A DNA stretch of 22,684 nucleotides from CAZWFW01 sp964633445 (GTDB taxonomy: Archaea > Undinarchaeota > CAZWFW01), in the NCBI GenBank assembly GCA_964633445.1, contig CAZWFW010000012.1:1-22684 (forward strand). The letters run 5' to 3'. Shown here one piece after another: positions 1 through 6,876 of this stretch. Position 1 is the stretch's first letter. Each line of letters starts with the position of its first letter. The notes beneath the pieces are model-generated. The model searched no databases, had not been told where the DNA came from, and saw only the letters and a program-made list of their open reading frames with translations. A program made the translations under genes and the position numbers.

Positions 1-1
1 A

Positions 2-85
2 CGCCGGGGAGGGGATTTGAACCCCTGCGGCGCAGGGCGCCACCGGTTCTCAAGACCGGCCCCTTGACCACTCGGGCACCCCGGC
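2..85 (-). tRNA. tRNA-Ser (UGA)
   Basis: A complete class II tRNA reads on the minus strand. The acceptor stem GCCGGGG (79-85) pairs with CCCCGGC (3-9). The anticodon stem CCGGT/ACCGG encloses the loop CTTGAGA, giving anticodon UGA. The long variable arm and the T arm AGGGG-TTCAAAT-CCCCT are intact. The discriminator is G, usual for tRNA-Ser. The next base is T, so CCA is not encoded. No intron is seen. Confidence 0.95.
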
Positions 86-136
86 TTACATTATTTATTA
101 AAAAATTAGAAAAACTTAAATTTTGGCTAGTTATGT

Positions 137-146
137 TTAATTAATT
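137..146 (+). promoter_or_regulatory. TATA-like box for the 169-742 gene pair
   Basis: An A/T-only stretch (TTTAATTAAT) is centred about 27 nt before the ATG at 169. This is the archaeal TATA-to-start distance, and it implies a leaderless or nearly leaderless transcript. The surroundings are also AT-rich, so the exact box is uncertain. Confidence 0.4.
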
Positions 147-168
147 AAATATATCAAACTAATAAAAA

Positions 169-558
169 ATGTTGCTTGGACCCTGGTGGAAATACTTAAT
201 AACAATTGAAGCTGCAAAGAGTGATGTGACAACAGAGGGATGGGTTATTGGTATTTTGAACATATCAATCTGCTATACAATTGGAAAACTTATTGAATTT
301 TTAACATACAAAATTGCAGGCTACAGTGTTGTAATAATAACTAACATTTTTTGGTTATCCCTACCATTTTATATACTGGCATTCATGTTCAGGGGTATTT
401 ACTTTACAACATCTTTTATGGCAGTACTTACCGCTCTTGTAACAGGAGTGTTTTATGACATGGATTTCCCACATTGGATTTTAGCCGCATTGGCAATAAT
501 ATATGGCCCAATAATGGGGTTGATTTATGGTATTATTTCTGCCTTCGTTCTAGGGTAA
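169..558 (+). CDS. Small polytopic membrane protein, unknown
   Basis: The 129-residue product is strongly hydrophobic. It has about four membrane segments, near residues 23-45, 50-72, 78-95 and 102-128. Charged residues are few and I see no catalytic motif. The C-terminal third is rich in Gly and Ile (GPIMGLIYGIISAFVLG). It starts at the ATG 23-31 nt after a TATA-like stretch and has no Shine-Dalgarno sequence. The next gene starts one nucleotide after its stop codon, so the two are surely co-transcribed and may form a membrane complex. I do not recognise the family. The ORF is complete. Confidence 0.7.
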   Translation: MLLGPWWKYLITIEAAKSDVTTEGWVIGILNISICYTIGKLIEFLTYKIAGYSVVIITNIFWLSLPFYILAFMFRGIYFTTSFMAVLTALVTGVFYDMDFPHWILAALAIIYGPIMGLIYGIISAFVLG

Positions 559-559
559 G

Positions 560-742
560 ATGGCAGCTACCGAGATTCTTGAAAAGGTTTTGGGTCTATT
601 TTTCATGGGAATAATTTTTTTAGTTTCCGTGCTTAGCTTAAGAATATGGCAAACTAAACAGGAACTTATGCTATCCCACCTAATAATAGTATTAACAACA
701 ATATTACTGATAATCATTGCCAAGTACATGATTATGGGTTAA
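560..742 (+). CDS. Small two-helix membrane protein, unknown
   Basis: The 60-residue product has two predicted membrane helices, residues about 10-28 and 39-58, joined by a short polar loop (RIWQTKQE). Its ATG lies one nucleotide after the TAA of the preceding membrane-protein gene, so translation is probably coupled. It ends 14 nt before the convergent end of the large secreted-protein gene. No family is recognised. Support comes from the tight spacing, the consistent hydrophobic pattern and a start that needs no extension. A small accessory subunit of the preceding protein is one possibility. Confidence 0.6.
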   Translation: MAATEILEKVLGLFFMGIIFLVSVLSLRIWQTKQELMLSHLIIVLTTILLIIIAKYMIMG

Positions 743-755
743 AGATAAAAAAGAA

Positions 756-2801
756 TTAAAAACAGGTTGGGCACATAGTGCTATTCTCCCCAGGAAGACC
801 TCCTTCATTGGTTTTATTAGAACCCCACTCTTGACCTGGAGGAACTGGTATGGGCATAGGCATGCATTCCATTACACAATCTGGCATACAGCTATCCATG
901 CATTTCCTAGATTCCTCAGCAACTCTACAATTTTCTATGCATTTTTCTACGCATCTAACTCTACATGCAGCATATTCTGGCAATTCGTTTATAAATGTTC
1001 CTGCCGTAACTTCCCTTATGAGTTTTCTAGCTTCTTTAACGTATGACATAGCCTCAGTATAGTTACCTCCCTCAACTGCAGATTTAGCTAATTCTAAATA
1101 CTCCTCAGCCATGTTAATATTTTCCTCAGCAACACTAAGATCCTGCCCCGACCACTCCTCTCCCAGTTCTAGAGCATTCCTCGCTCTTTTCAACTCAAAT
1201 CTAGCTCTTTCAATAGCTGCTAGAGCAACCTCTCTTTTAACATCCTCACTTTCCTCCACCAACCTCCTCCACTCTCTAGGTAGTTGCTTCTCTCTAACTT
1301 CTAAAGCCTCTCTACATATCACTCGAGCCTTTCTAATCAACTTTATAGCTTTGCCTCTATTACCTGCTTCCATAGCTTCATTTACACCATCCACAAGCTT
1401 TTTACAAAGAGTTCCCAAGGGCTTCTTTGGTCTCTTTATTCTCAATGCAAGATCCTCTACCTCCCCTTTCATCACTTCAATCCCGACAAGCTCTCCTCCA
1501 AATTCACTTGCAAACACTGGCACTTTCCTTTGCATGTACAGTAGGAATGCAGCCCTTCTAGAGAGCATTATCGCTTGCACAGCATCTCTGATAGCCTTTC
1601 TATACTCTTCTTCAGCATACTCTTCCTTTGCTTCCTCCAAGTTTTTCCTAGCAAGTTCTAGCGTGTTCTCAGCTAGTGTTGTATTCATACCCAACTCTCC
1701 GGCTTTTTCAATTAAAGCTTCCGTCAATGTAATGCTACTTTCTGCTTTTTTAATCGCTCTATCGGCAACATCAGTAGCGTTATGCAATAGCTTCAAGAAC
1801 CCTTTCACCTTCCATCTTGCTCTCCAATCGTTTTTATACCTTTTAATCAATTCTACAGCAACGTGAGCTTTTCTTCCTGAAATAAGTGTTACTTCTATGT
1901 TTTCCTCTTTTAAAGCATTATATATCTTTTCAGCCAAATCTGGTTTGCCTAAGACAAAAACTCTAGTGGCATTGGACTCTTTGACTTTTTCAACAACAGA
2001 TGGTATCTCCTCTTCGGAAGTTACTATCAGAACGCTTGCATATCTACTTGGTAATGTTGGTGCAGCAGCTTCTGTGAAATTGGCAGCTGCGATTACTATT
2101 AAGGGCCTCTTAGCTTTGCTTATTTCAACTGCCTTATTTATATCCTCCTCTACCTTTTCCTCAATCGTTTCCTTGCTACCCTCTATAACCTCAACAGTTA
2201 TGTTCGCTGAGCTAAGATCTGACTGGACAGACTCCGAAACCTCCTCACATATTACCTTTACATCCGTTACGCCTAACTCATCCAATGTCTCTAGGGTTAC
2301 AGCTGGAACCTCATCCTCATTAATCAAAAGCAACGGTGCTTCATATAAGCTTGCCAGATTTCTTGCTGCAGTTACTATCTCATATGTATCTCCTGGTGCC
2401 CTCAAGCTATCGCATGCAAGAACAGCCATTTCCGATCCTTCGGGCCAGAAATACTTCGCAACTTCTGCAGCGGTACCGAACCTTGTAGCACCCCAGATTC
2501 TTATAACATCATAACCAAGATTCTCTAGTTCTGTCTCCACATCATCGCTTACTGCTACAGGTCCCCCTATAATGTAAATTGTTTCTGGTTGTAATGAAGA
2601 TATTTCACTTTTCAACTCATTGGTTAGACCCTCCTCACCAACAACCAATATTGGTGCACCTATTTTCACAGACGCTGAGGCTGCTACCAATGCGTCTGGA
2701 TAGTTCTCTGCTGTTGTTAAAATAACACTAGTTTCCTGAGCAAAGACTTGTGTGCTAAGGATAACTAGGGCAAATAGTACCAAAATAAGCTTCTCTTTCA
2801 T
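756..2801 (-). CDS. Secreted protein: CWB2-like repeats, helical stalk, Cys-rich tail
   Basis: The 681-residue product starts with a Sec signal peptide (residues 1-22, ending VFAQ). Three alpha/beta modules follow at about 24-118, 125-210 and 235-325. Patterns such as NYPDALVAAS, APILVV and IYIIGGPVAVS are typical of cell wall binding repeat 2 (CWB2); the second and third copies are degenerate. Residues about 330-620 are charged and helical, likely a coiled-coil stalk. Residues 625-660 hold a cluster of about nine Cys, followed by a Pro-rich linker (PMPIPVPPG) and a terminal CPTCF. No C-terminal membrane helix is visible, so the surface attachment is unknown. The role is probably structural or adhesive. 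It has its own TATA-like box and a GGTGAT ribosome site 5 nt before the ATG. Confidence 0.85.
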   Translation of the reverse strand: MKEKLILVLFALVILSTQVFAQETSVILTTAENYPDALVAASASVKIGAPILVVGEEGLTNELKSEISSLQPETIYIIGGPVAVSDDVETELENLGYDVIRIWGATRFGTAAEVAKYFWPEGSEMAVLACDSLRAPGDTYEIVTAARNLASLYEAPLLLINEDEVPAVTLETLDELGVTDVKVICEEVSESVQSDLSSANITVEVIEGSKETIEEKVEEDINKAVEISKAKRPLIVIAAANFTEAAAPTLPSRYASVLIVTSEEEIPSVVEKVKESNATRVFVLGKPDLAEKIYNALKEENIEVTLISGRKAHVAVELIKRYKNDWRARWKVKGFLKLLHNATDVADRAIKKAESSITLTEALIEKAGELGMNTTLAENTLELARKNLEEAKEEYAEEEYRKAIRDAVQAIMLSRRAAFLLYMQRKVPVFASEFGGELVGIEVMKGEVEDLALRIKRPKKPLGTLCKKLVDGVNEAMEAGNRGKAIKLIRKARVICREALEVREKQLPREWRRLVEESEDVKREVALAAIERARFELKRARNALELGEEWSGQDLSVAEENINMAEEYLELAKSAVEGGNYTEAMSYVKEARKLIREVTAGTFINELPEYAACRVRCVEKCIENCRVAEESRKCMDSCMPDCVMECMPMPIPVPPGQEWGSNKTNEGGLPGENSTMCPTCF

Positions 2802-2806
2802 GATAT

Positions 2807-2844
2807 ATCACCAGTATCTTTAATGATTAAAAGGTTTTAAATAA
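2807..2844 (-). promoter_or_regulatory. Promoter and ribosome site of the CWB2-like gene
   Basis: On the minus strand a TATA-like TTATTTAAAA (2835-2844) lies about 38 nt before the start. GGTGAT (2807-2812), complementary to the 16S 3' end, sits 5 nt before the ATG at 2801. This gene therefore probably has a short leader, unlike many of its neighbours. Confidence 0.5.
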
Positions 2845-3041
2845 GTTAATAAAACCTGTCAGAAACCAATAACATCCGGTGAAAGCTTAGATTTTAGATT
2901 TCCAAAAACCAGTCTAAGAAAGCTGCTGTAGCACATACAAACTGAGTGCTGGGAGTATTTTAGGAATAAATTTAAAAAAGCTTAAAAATTAGTTAAACAT
3001 ATTTGTTGCATAGCCATATTCAGTACCCAAATTTTAGAAAC

Positions 3042-3050
3042 TTATTTAAA
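3042..3050 (+). promoter_or_regulatory. TATA-like box of rpo3
   Basis: TTATTTAAA predicts a transcription start near 3070-3073, giving a leader of about 20 nt to the ATG at 3091. The in-frame TTG at 3070 would make the message leaderless, but it adds residues the family does not have. Confidence 0.45.
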
Positions 3051-3090
3051 TAATATTTTTGCACAAATATTGGATATAAAAGTAGTTAGA

Positions 3091-3885
3091 ATGAAGATTA
3101 GAATAGTAGAATGTGATAGAAACAAAATTGAATTTGTAGTAGATGGGGCGACGCCAGCCCTTATAAATGCTTTAAGAAGGGTAATTATTGCTGAGGTACC
3201 CACCCTAGCTATTGAGGATGTAATTTTCTACGAGAATTCCTCCGCACTTTACGATGAGATTATAGCTCATAGGCTTGGGTTAATACCTCTAACTACAGAT
3301 TTAAGGAGTTTTAATCTACCTGAAAAATGTAAATGTAACGGTAAAGGATGCAGCTTATGTAGGGTGACTTTCTTCCTTGAGAAAGAAGGAGAAGGTGTTG
3401 TGTATTCTGGTGACTTGAAATCAGAGGATCCTAAAGTAAAACCGGTTTATGAAAATATTCCCATTGTTAAATTAGGAAAAGGTCAGAAAATATCACTTGA
3501 AGCTATTGCTATTCTAGGCAGAGGAAGAGATCACGCAAAATGGAGCCCGGCTGCAAACTGCTATTTTAAGTACTACCCAAAGATTAGTATCGATGAGAAA
3601 AAATGTGACGCATGTAAAAAATGTGTAGATGTTTGTCCAAGAAATATATTGGAGTTTAAGAAGGGAAAAATTTCTGCTAAAAATATTGAGGAATGTATAT
3701 TCTGCAAGGAATGCGAAATGTCCTGCGAGAAAAAAGCTATAAAAATTGGTTACGAAAATAATAAGTTTATCTTTTATTTGGAAAGTACGGAAGCTTTGGC
3801 AGCTGATGAAATAGTCAAAGAAGCCTTAAAGGTTCTTGACGAAAAATTAAATGATTTGGAAGCTCAAATAAAAGAAAAACTTTAA
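3091..3885 (+). CDS. rpo3: DNA-directed RNA polymerase subunit Rpo3 (RpoD), Fe-S type
   Basis: This is the archaeal alpha-like subunit D, which dimerises with Rpo11 to nucleate RNA polymerase assembly. The dimerisation domain is clear: ATPALINALRRVIIAEVPTL, then HRLGLIPL, and a C-terminal helix. A Cys-rich loop (CKCNGKGCSLC) follows. An inserted ferredoxin-like domain carries two complete motifs, CDACKKCVDVCP and CIFCKECEMSCE. All eight ligands are present, so two [4Fe-4S] clusters are expected, as in the two-cluster class of archaeal D subunits. I chose the ATG at 3091 (264 residues) because MKIRIVE fits the family start; an in-frame TTG at 3070 would add seven residues. The gene stands alone, without the ribosomal-protein genes that often accompany it. 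A tRNA-Leu follows 32 nt later. Confidence 0.95.
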   Translation: MKIRIVECDRNKIEFVVDGATPALINALRRVIIAEVPTLAIEDVIFYENSSALYDEIIAHRLGLIPLTTDLRSFNLPEKCKCNGKGCSLCRVTFFLEKEGEGVVYSGDLKSEDPKVKPVYENIPIVKLGKGQKISLEAIAILGRGRDHAKWSPAANCYFKYYPKISIDEKKCDACKKCVDVCPRNILEFKKGKISAKNIEECIFCKECEMSCEKKAIKIGYENNKFIFYLESTEALAADEIVKEALKVLDEKLNDLEAQIKEKL

Positions 3886-3917
3886 TTAATAATATCTAGC
3901 CAGTCTGGTTTTATATT

Positions 3918-4002
3918 GCGGGGGTGCCCGAGTGGCCAAAGGGGGCAGGCTCAAGACCTGCTGGGCGTAGGCCCTTCGCCGGTTCGAATCCGGCCCCCCG
4001 CA
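3918..4002 (+). tRNA. tRNA-Leu (CAA)
   Basis: A complete class II tRNA. The acceptor GCGGGGG (3918-3924) pairs with CCCCCGC (3995-4001), and the discriminator is A. The anticodon stem GCAGG/CCTGC encloses the loop CTCAAGA, giving anticodon CAA. The variable arm is long and the T arm is GCCGG-TTCGAAT-CCGGC. CCA is not encoded. No intron is present, although archaeal tRNA-Leu(CAA) genes often carry one. Confidence 0.96.
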
Positions 4003-4013
4003 TTTATTCATGA

Positions 4014-4020
4014 TTTTTTT
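4014..4020 (+). terminator. Oligo-T terminator after tRNA-Leu(CAA)
   Basis: A run of seven T lies 12 nt after the tRNA 3' end. This is the usual form of an archaeal intrinsic terminator. No hairpin is needed or seen. Confidence 0.45.
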
Positions 4021-4081
4021 CTAGGAATTCGCTTGAAAACTAGATATCTTACCGCTTATTAGAATTTAAATTAAATTTCAG

Positions 4082-4168
4082 TGCGGGGGGTGGGATTTGA
4101 ACCCACGAAGGCCCTACGGCCACAGGAGCCTCAGTCCTGCCCCTTTGGCCAAGCTCGGGCACCCCCGC
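4082..4168 (-). tRNA. tRNA-Leu (GAG)
   Basis: A complete class II tRNA on the minus strand. The acceptor GCGGGGG (4162-4168) pairs with CCCCCGC (4083-4089), and the discriminator is A. The anticodon stem CAGGA/TCCTG encloses the loop CTGAGGC, giving anticodon GAG. The D arm is slightly longer than in the other Leu tRNAs here. The T arm is GTGGG-TTCAAAT-CCCAC. CCA is not encoded. It faces tRNA-Leu(CAA) tail to tail, 79 nt apart. Confidence 0.95.
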
Positions 4169-4214
4169 AATATTATAATTTATTAAACCGATTTTTAAAT
4201 TCTTTTAGCTGAGT

Positions 4215-4224
4215 GTTATAAATA
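4215..4224 (+). promoter_or_regulatory. TATA-like box for the 4254 gene
   Basis: GTTATAAATA is centred about 34 nt before the ATG at 4254 and predicts a leader of only a few nucleotides. Confidence 0.45.
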
Positions 4225-4253
4225 AATATGCTGTAATTTATAGTTTAATAACT

Positions 4254-4718
4254 ATGGCAAAGAACAACGGCAAAGGATTGTCTTATGGAATTATAGTTGT
4301 TATCCTGGTTATAGTGGGGATTAGCTTATTAATAGCAAGTAAGTTTATACCTTCGGCACCCAAAACTCCAATTACTCTCCCTTCGGAAGGAAAAGTAATT
4401 GCAAAATTTCCTGGAGGTGAATGGATAACAGCAGAAGAATGTAGAGATAAAAACTATATAACAAAGACAGCAGACTACATAATTCAAGGAACTGTTGAAA
4501 AAGTGAAAGGAAAATGTATATGCAAAGAAAATGCAACCCAAATTCTTACCTATACAGACGTGAAAATTGAAAAATACATTAAGGGAACACCACTTGGGAC
4601 TGATAGGCTTCAAATAGCAACTCCTGGCGGTTGTTGTGTAATTGAAGAAGAACTCTGCTATGGTAATATAGGAGAAAAAGTTTGCACTTTTGTAGAGGAT
4701 ACTCCAAATTTTACATGA
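4254..4718 (+). CDS. Membrane-anchored surface protein, N-terminal fragment of a broken gene
   Basis: The 154-residue reading frame has a short basic N-terminus and one membrane helix (about 11-29), so the remainder is extracellular. Residues 45-154 hold several Cys and a pattern such as IQGTVEKVKGKC, VKIEKYIKGTPLG and IATPGG. I recognise this only loosely as an uncharacterised beta-rich domain of secreted proteins. The frame ends at a TGA (4716-4718) in mid-domain, right after EDTPNF. A neighbouring frame continues sensibly as YMKEKGDSVFKK (4712-4747), and the first frame then resumes. A lost T in the run 4709-4712 plus a gained A in the run 4742-4747 would explain this. The truncated product may still be made. 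Confidence 0.55.
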   Translation: MAKNNGKGLSYGIIVVILVIVGISLLIASKFIPSAPKTPITLPSEGKVIAKFPGGEWITAEECRDKNYITKTADYIIQGTVEKVKGKCICKENATQILTYTDVKIEKYIKGTPLGTDRLQIATPGGCCVIEEELCYGNIGEKVCTFVEDTPNFT

Positions 4719-5033
4719 AGGAAAAAGGTGATTCTGTATTTAAAAAAGATATCTGAGGAATACAAAGAATTTGGAGAAGAGTTTTCAATTGTTTGTGGTG
4801 GAGCAGGAATTGAGGAAATTTCAGAAGAATGTCAAGATGAATGCTCCCCTGAAGGTGATCGAGAATGTATTGCAATGATATCCCTTGAAGAGGAAACTAC
4901 GGGATATAGAATCTGCGGAAATTATGACAATGATCCTTGCCTAGAATGGAGCGAAATATTTACTTGTCCAGAAGGCACTACCTGCGTAAATGGAAGTTGT
5001 GAAATTGTTCCCAAAAAGGAAGTATTGCCATAA
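4719..5033 (+). pseudogene. C-terminal remainder of the broken surface protein
   Basis: This stretch continues the frame of the preceding fragment without another stop until TAA at 5031-5033. From about 4746 it reads as a secreted Cys-rich domain (KISEEYKEFGEEFSIVCGG, then EECQDECSPEGDREC and CPEGTTCVNGSCE), consistent with the tail of the upstream protein. A GTG at 4728 could begin a 101-residue ORF. It would have no signal peptide, and its first residues look like out-of-frame translation, so an independent gene is unlikely. The open frame is well kept, so the break is recent or a sequencing artefact. Confidence 0.55.
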
Positions 5034-5162
5034 GCGCTAGAAAGTTTAGCAGTATGCTTAATTCCATTTTAAAGCATTTCTTTGCTGGTAAATCTAAAGC
5101 AGAGTGTACATATGGAAAAAGAAAGTTTTTGCTGAAATTAACGTATTGATGTTAAAAATTTG

Positions 5163-5240
5163 CATATATAAATAAAAAACTTGCAAAATGCTTGAGTTTT
5201 ACGATATGTGGTTGTTTAGATAGCATCTTGGTTTTCCAAG
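5163..5240 (+). other. Strong TATA-like box, 11-codon ORF and small hairpin before purH
   Basis: CATATATAAATA (5163-5174) is a good archaeal TATA box. About 20 nt later an ATG at 5188 opens an 11-codon ORF (MLEFYDMWLFR). A perfect hairpin follows, CTTGG-TTTT-CCAAG (5227-5240). purH has its own TATA box further on. This could be a small transcript or chance in AT-rich DNA. Confidence 0.25.
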
Positions 5241-5253
5241 TTTAACAGAAACT

Positions 5254-5263
5254 TTTTTATAAT
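5254..5263 (+). promoter_or_regulatory. TATA-like box of purH
   Basis: TTTTTATAAT is centred about 30 nt before the ATG at 5288. The start is thus leaderless or has a leader of a few nucleotides. No Shine-Dalgarno sequence is seen. Confidence 0.5.
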
Positions 5264-5287
5264 AATGTTAATTATTAAACTAACAAC

Positions 5288-6229
5288 ATGAACTTTCCTA
5301 AAAAATTGTCATTTAACCTTTTAGAAAATTTTTCGCTAAGATATGGGGAGAACCCCCATCAAGATGCCGCAATTTATATTTTAGAAGATAAACAAAGCAC
5401 TATTTCTCTCACTACCTTTAAACTCCACTCAGATAGAAAACTTTCTTACAACAATCTGCTTGATATAGATTCCGCAATTAGGATAGTTAAAGAATTTGAT
5501 AAACCAGCGGCAACTATTATTAAGCACAACAACCCATGCGGTGTAGCTATAGCGGATGACATTTACAAGGCTTTAAAGAAGGCTTTTGAGGCGGATCCTA
5601 AATCGGCTTTTGGGGGTATCATAGGTTTAAATAGAGAGGTTAATGAAAAGGTTGCAAGGGAAGTTGTTAATCATTTTTTTGAGGTCATAGTTGCTCCTGG
5701 ATACAGCAAAGAGGCTTTGGATATGATAAAAAAGAGAAAGAGGCTTATTATAGTGGAATTAGATGTTTCAAAGGATATGCCAAATTTGAGCATAAGAAGT
5801 GCATGCGGGGTATTTTTGGCTCAAATTGAGAAGGATGAGGATATCAAATTAGATGTTGTAACAAAAAATAAACCTGACGACGAAACCCTGAGGGACTTAA
5901 TATTCGCATGGAAGGTTGTTAAGCATGTAAAATCAAACGCAATAGTTGTTGCTAAGCATGGTTCAACCTTGGGTATTGGTGCTGGACAGATGTCAAGGGT
6001 CGATGCTGTGGAAATAGCATTAAGAAAGGCTGGTGAAAAAGCTAGAGAAGCAGCTCTAGCGTCAGATGCTTTCTTTCCTTTCAGAGATAGCATAGATTTG
6101 GCGGCAGAATATGGGATAAAAGCTATAATTCAACCAGGGGGTTCCGTAAGAGACAGAGAGGTTATTGAGGCATGTGATGAACACGGAATTTCAATGATTT
6201 TTACACATACAAGAGCTTTTAGACATTAA
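5288..6229 (+). CDS. purH: AICAR transformylase (PurH, transformylase domain only)
   Basis: The enzyme transfers a formyl group from 10-formyl-tetrahydrofolate to AICAR, the ninth step of purine synthesis. Family motifs run in order: LRYGENPHQ, LSYNNLLDID, the active-site KHNNPCGVA (Lys-His), DPKSAFGG, VKSNAIVVA, GIGAGQMSRVDA, SDAFFPFRD, and the C-terminal end FTHTRAFRH. At 313 residues it matches only the transformylase part of the roughly 520-residue bifunctional enzyme. The N-terminal IMP cyclohydrolase domain is absent and no upstream remnant is visible, so IMP cyclisation must come from another gene such as purO. Some archaea, for example Archaeoglobus, have this split arrangement. Its stop overlaps the stop of the convergent hypothetical gene by 4 nt. 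Confidence 0.93.
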   Translation: MNFPKKLSFNLLENFSLRYGENPHQDAAIYILEDKQSTISLTTFKLHSDRKLSYNNLLDIDSAIRIVKEFDKPAATIIKHNNPCGVAIADDIYKALKKAFEADPKSAFGGIIGLNREVNEKVAREVVNHFFEVIVAPGYSKEALDMIKKRKRLIIVELDVSKDMPNLSIRSACGVFLAQIEKDEDIKLDVVTKNKPDDETLRDLIFAWKVVKHVKSNAIVVAKHGSTLGIGAGQMSRVDAVEIALRKAGEKAREAALASDAFFPFRDSIDLAAEYGIKAIIQPGGSVRDREVIEACDEHGISMIFTHTRAFRH

Positions 6230-6786
6230 AGAAGATTAAAGGCTTTAAGTACGTGTTTGAGTATTTTAGGTCTATATACAAATCTTCTCTTCAATTTTTT
6301 CAGAGCAACTCCACTAATTTCATAAACGACGCCCTCCCCTATTATATACCCATTCTTTTCGTAAGCTTTTTTTCTTTCTCTAATTATGGGTTGTGCGTAG
6401 TTACACACAACTTCTGCGATACTTTCATCAAGTACATTTCTTATCTCAATCGCTTTAATCTTGCTTTTAACCTCAATAAGGTTATAAAGCGCTAATTCGA
6501 GTAGAAACCTTGCTAAATCCCTTTTAAGCTCTTTTACAAAAATAACCAGAGTCGATACAATGCCTATGTTTTTCTTAGTGTCAATGGAGTACTTTATCCC
6601 ACCACCGTCCTTTTCATTGTAAAAAATCATAATACCTACCGATAATGGTTTAAGAAGTTTGGTGCTGGAAAAATTAAAATAAAAGATCCTTTTTTCAGTT
6701 TTAATCCCTACTTTAGCAACACTCCTTAATTCCATAACCTCTATGGACTCCACTTCAATTTTATTTGAATCTAGCTTTTTAAGCAT
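6226..6786 (-). CDS. Hypothetical protein downstream of tRNA-Leu(UAG)
   Basis: The 186-residue product has no signal peptide or membrane helix. It is mixed alpha/beta with a basic C-terminus (VALKKLKRRF, RPKILKHVLK) that could bind nucleic acid. I do not recognise it. The longer open frame reaching 6861 cannot be right because it would run through tRNA-Leu(UAG). The ATG at 6786 lies 5 nt after the tRNA discriminator base, so the tRNA and this gene are almost certainly transcribed together. tRNA 3'-end maturation would leave a nearly leaderless message. The context with thiI upstream hints at a tRNA-related role, but this is only inference. Confidence 0.7.
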   Translation of the reverse strand: MLKKLDSNKIEVESIEVMELRSVAKVGIKTEKRIFYFNFSSTKLLKPLSVGIMIFYNEKDGGGIKYSIDTKKNIGIVSTLVIFVKELKRDLARFLLELALYNLIEVKSKIKAIEIRNVLDESIAEVVCNYAQPIIRERKKAYEKNGYIIGEGVVYEISGVALKKLKRRFVYRPKILKHVLKAFNLL

Positions 6787-6791
6787 AGCGA

Positions 6792-6875
6792 TGCGGGGGG
6801 CCGGATTCGAACCGGCGAAGGCACTAAGCCACACGGTCCTAAGCCGTGCCCCTTCGACCACTCGGGCACCCCCGC
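6792..6875 (-). tRNA. tRNA-Leu (UAG)
   Basis: A complete class II tRNA. The acceptor GCGGGGG (6869-6875) pairs with CCCCCGC (6793-6799), and the discriminator is A. The anticodon stem CACGG/CCGTG encloses the loop CTTAGGA, giving anticodon UAG. T8, the usual target of ThiI, is present. The T arm is GCCGG-TTCGAAT-CCGGC. CCA is not encoded. It sits one nucleotide after the thiI stop codon and 5 nt before the next start codon, which is unusual for a tRNA gene. Confidence 0.96.
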
Positions 6876-6876
6876 A

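Noticed and set aside
1111..1866. A 251-residue plus-strand open frame (and another at 1897-2514)
   Set aside because: Both lie antisense within the CWB2-like gene, are Ser/Leu/Ala-rich without domain signals, and are the mirror of its Glu/Lys-rich helical coding.
2850..3040. Possible C/D-box small RNA before rpo3
   Set aside because: GGTGAAA and CTGA occur, but spacing and C-box consensus are poor.
3070..3090. TTG at 3070 as the rpo3 start
   Set aside because: Seven extra residues without family support; the ATG at 3091 matches the conserved N-terminus, though a leaderless TTG start is not excluded.
4716..4718. TGA as a recoded Trp/selenocysteine/pyrrolysine codon in the 4254 gene
   Set aside because: TGA ends several clear genes here (10061, 10629, 15266, 19218). 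No SECIS-like structure is seen, and a frameshift pair explains the region better.
6787..6861. N-terminal extension of the 6226-6786 protein
   Set aside because: It would be translated from tRNA-Leu(UAG) sequence.
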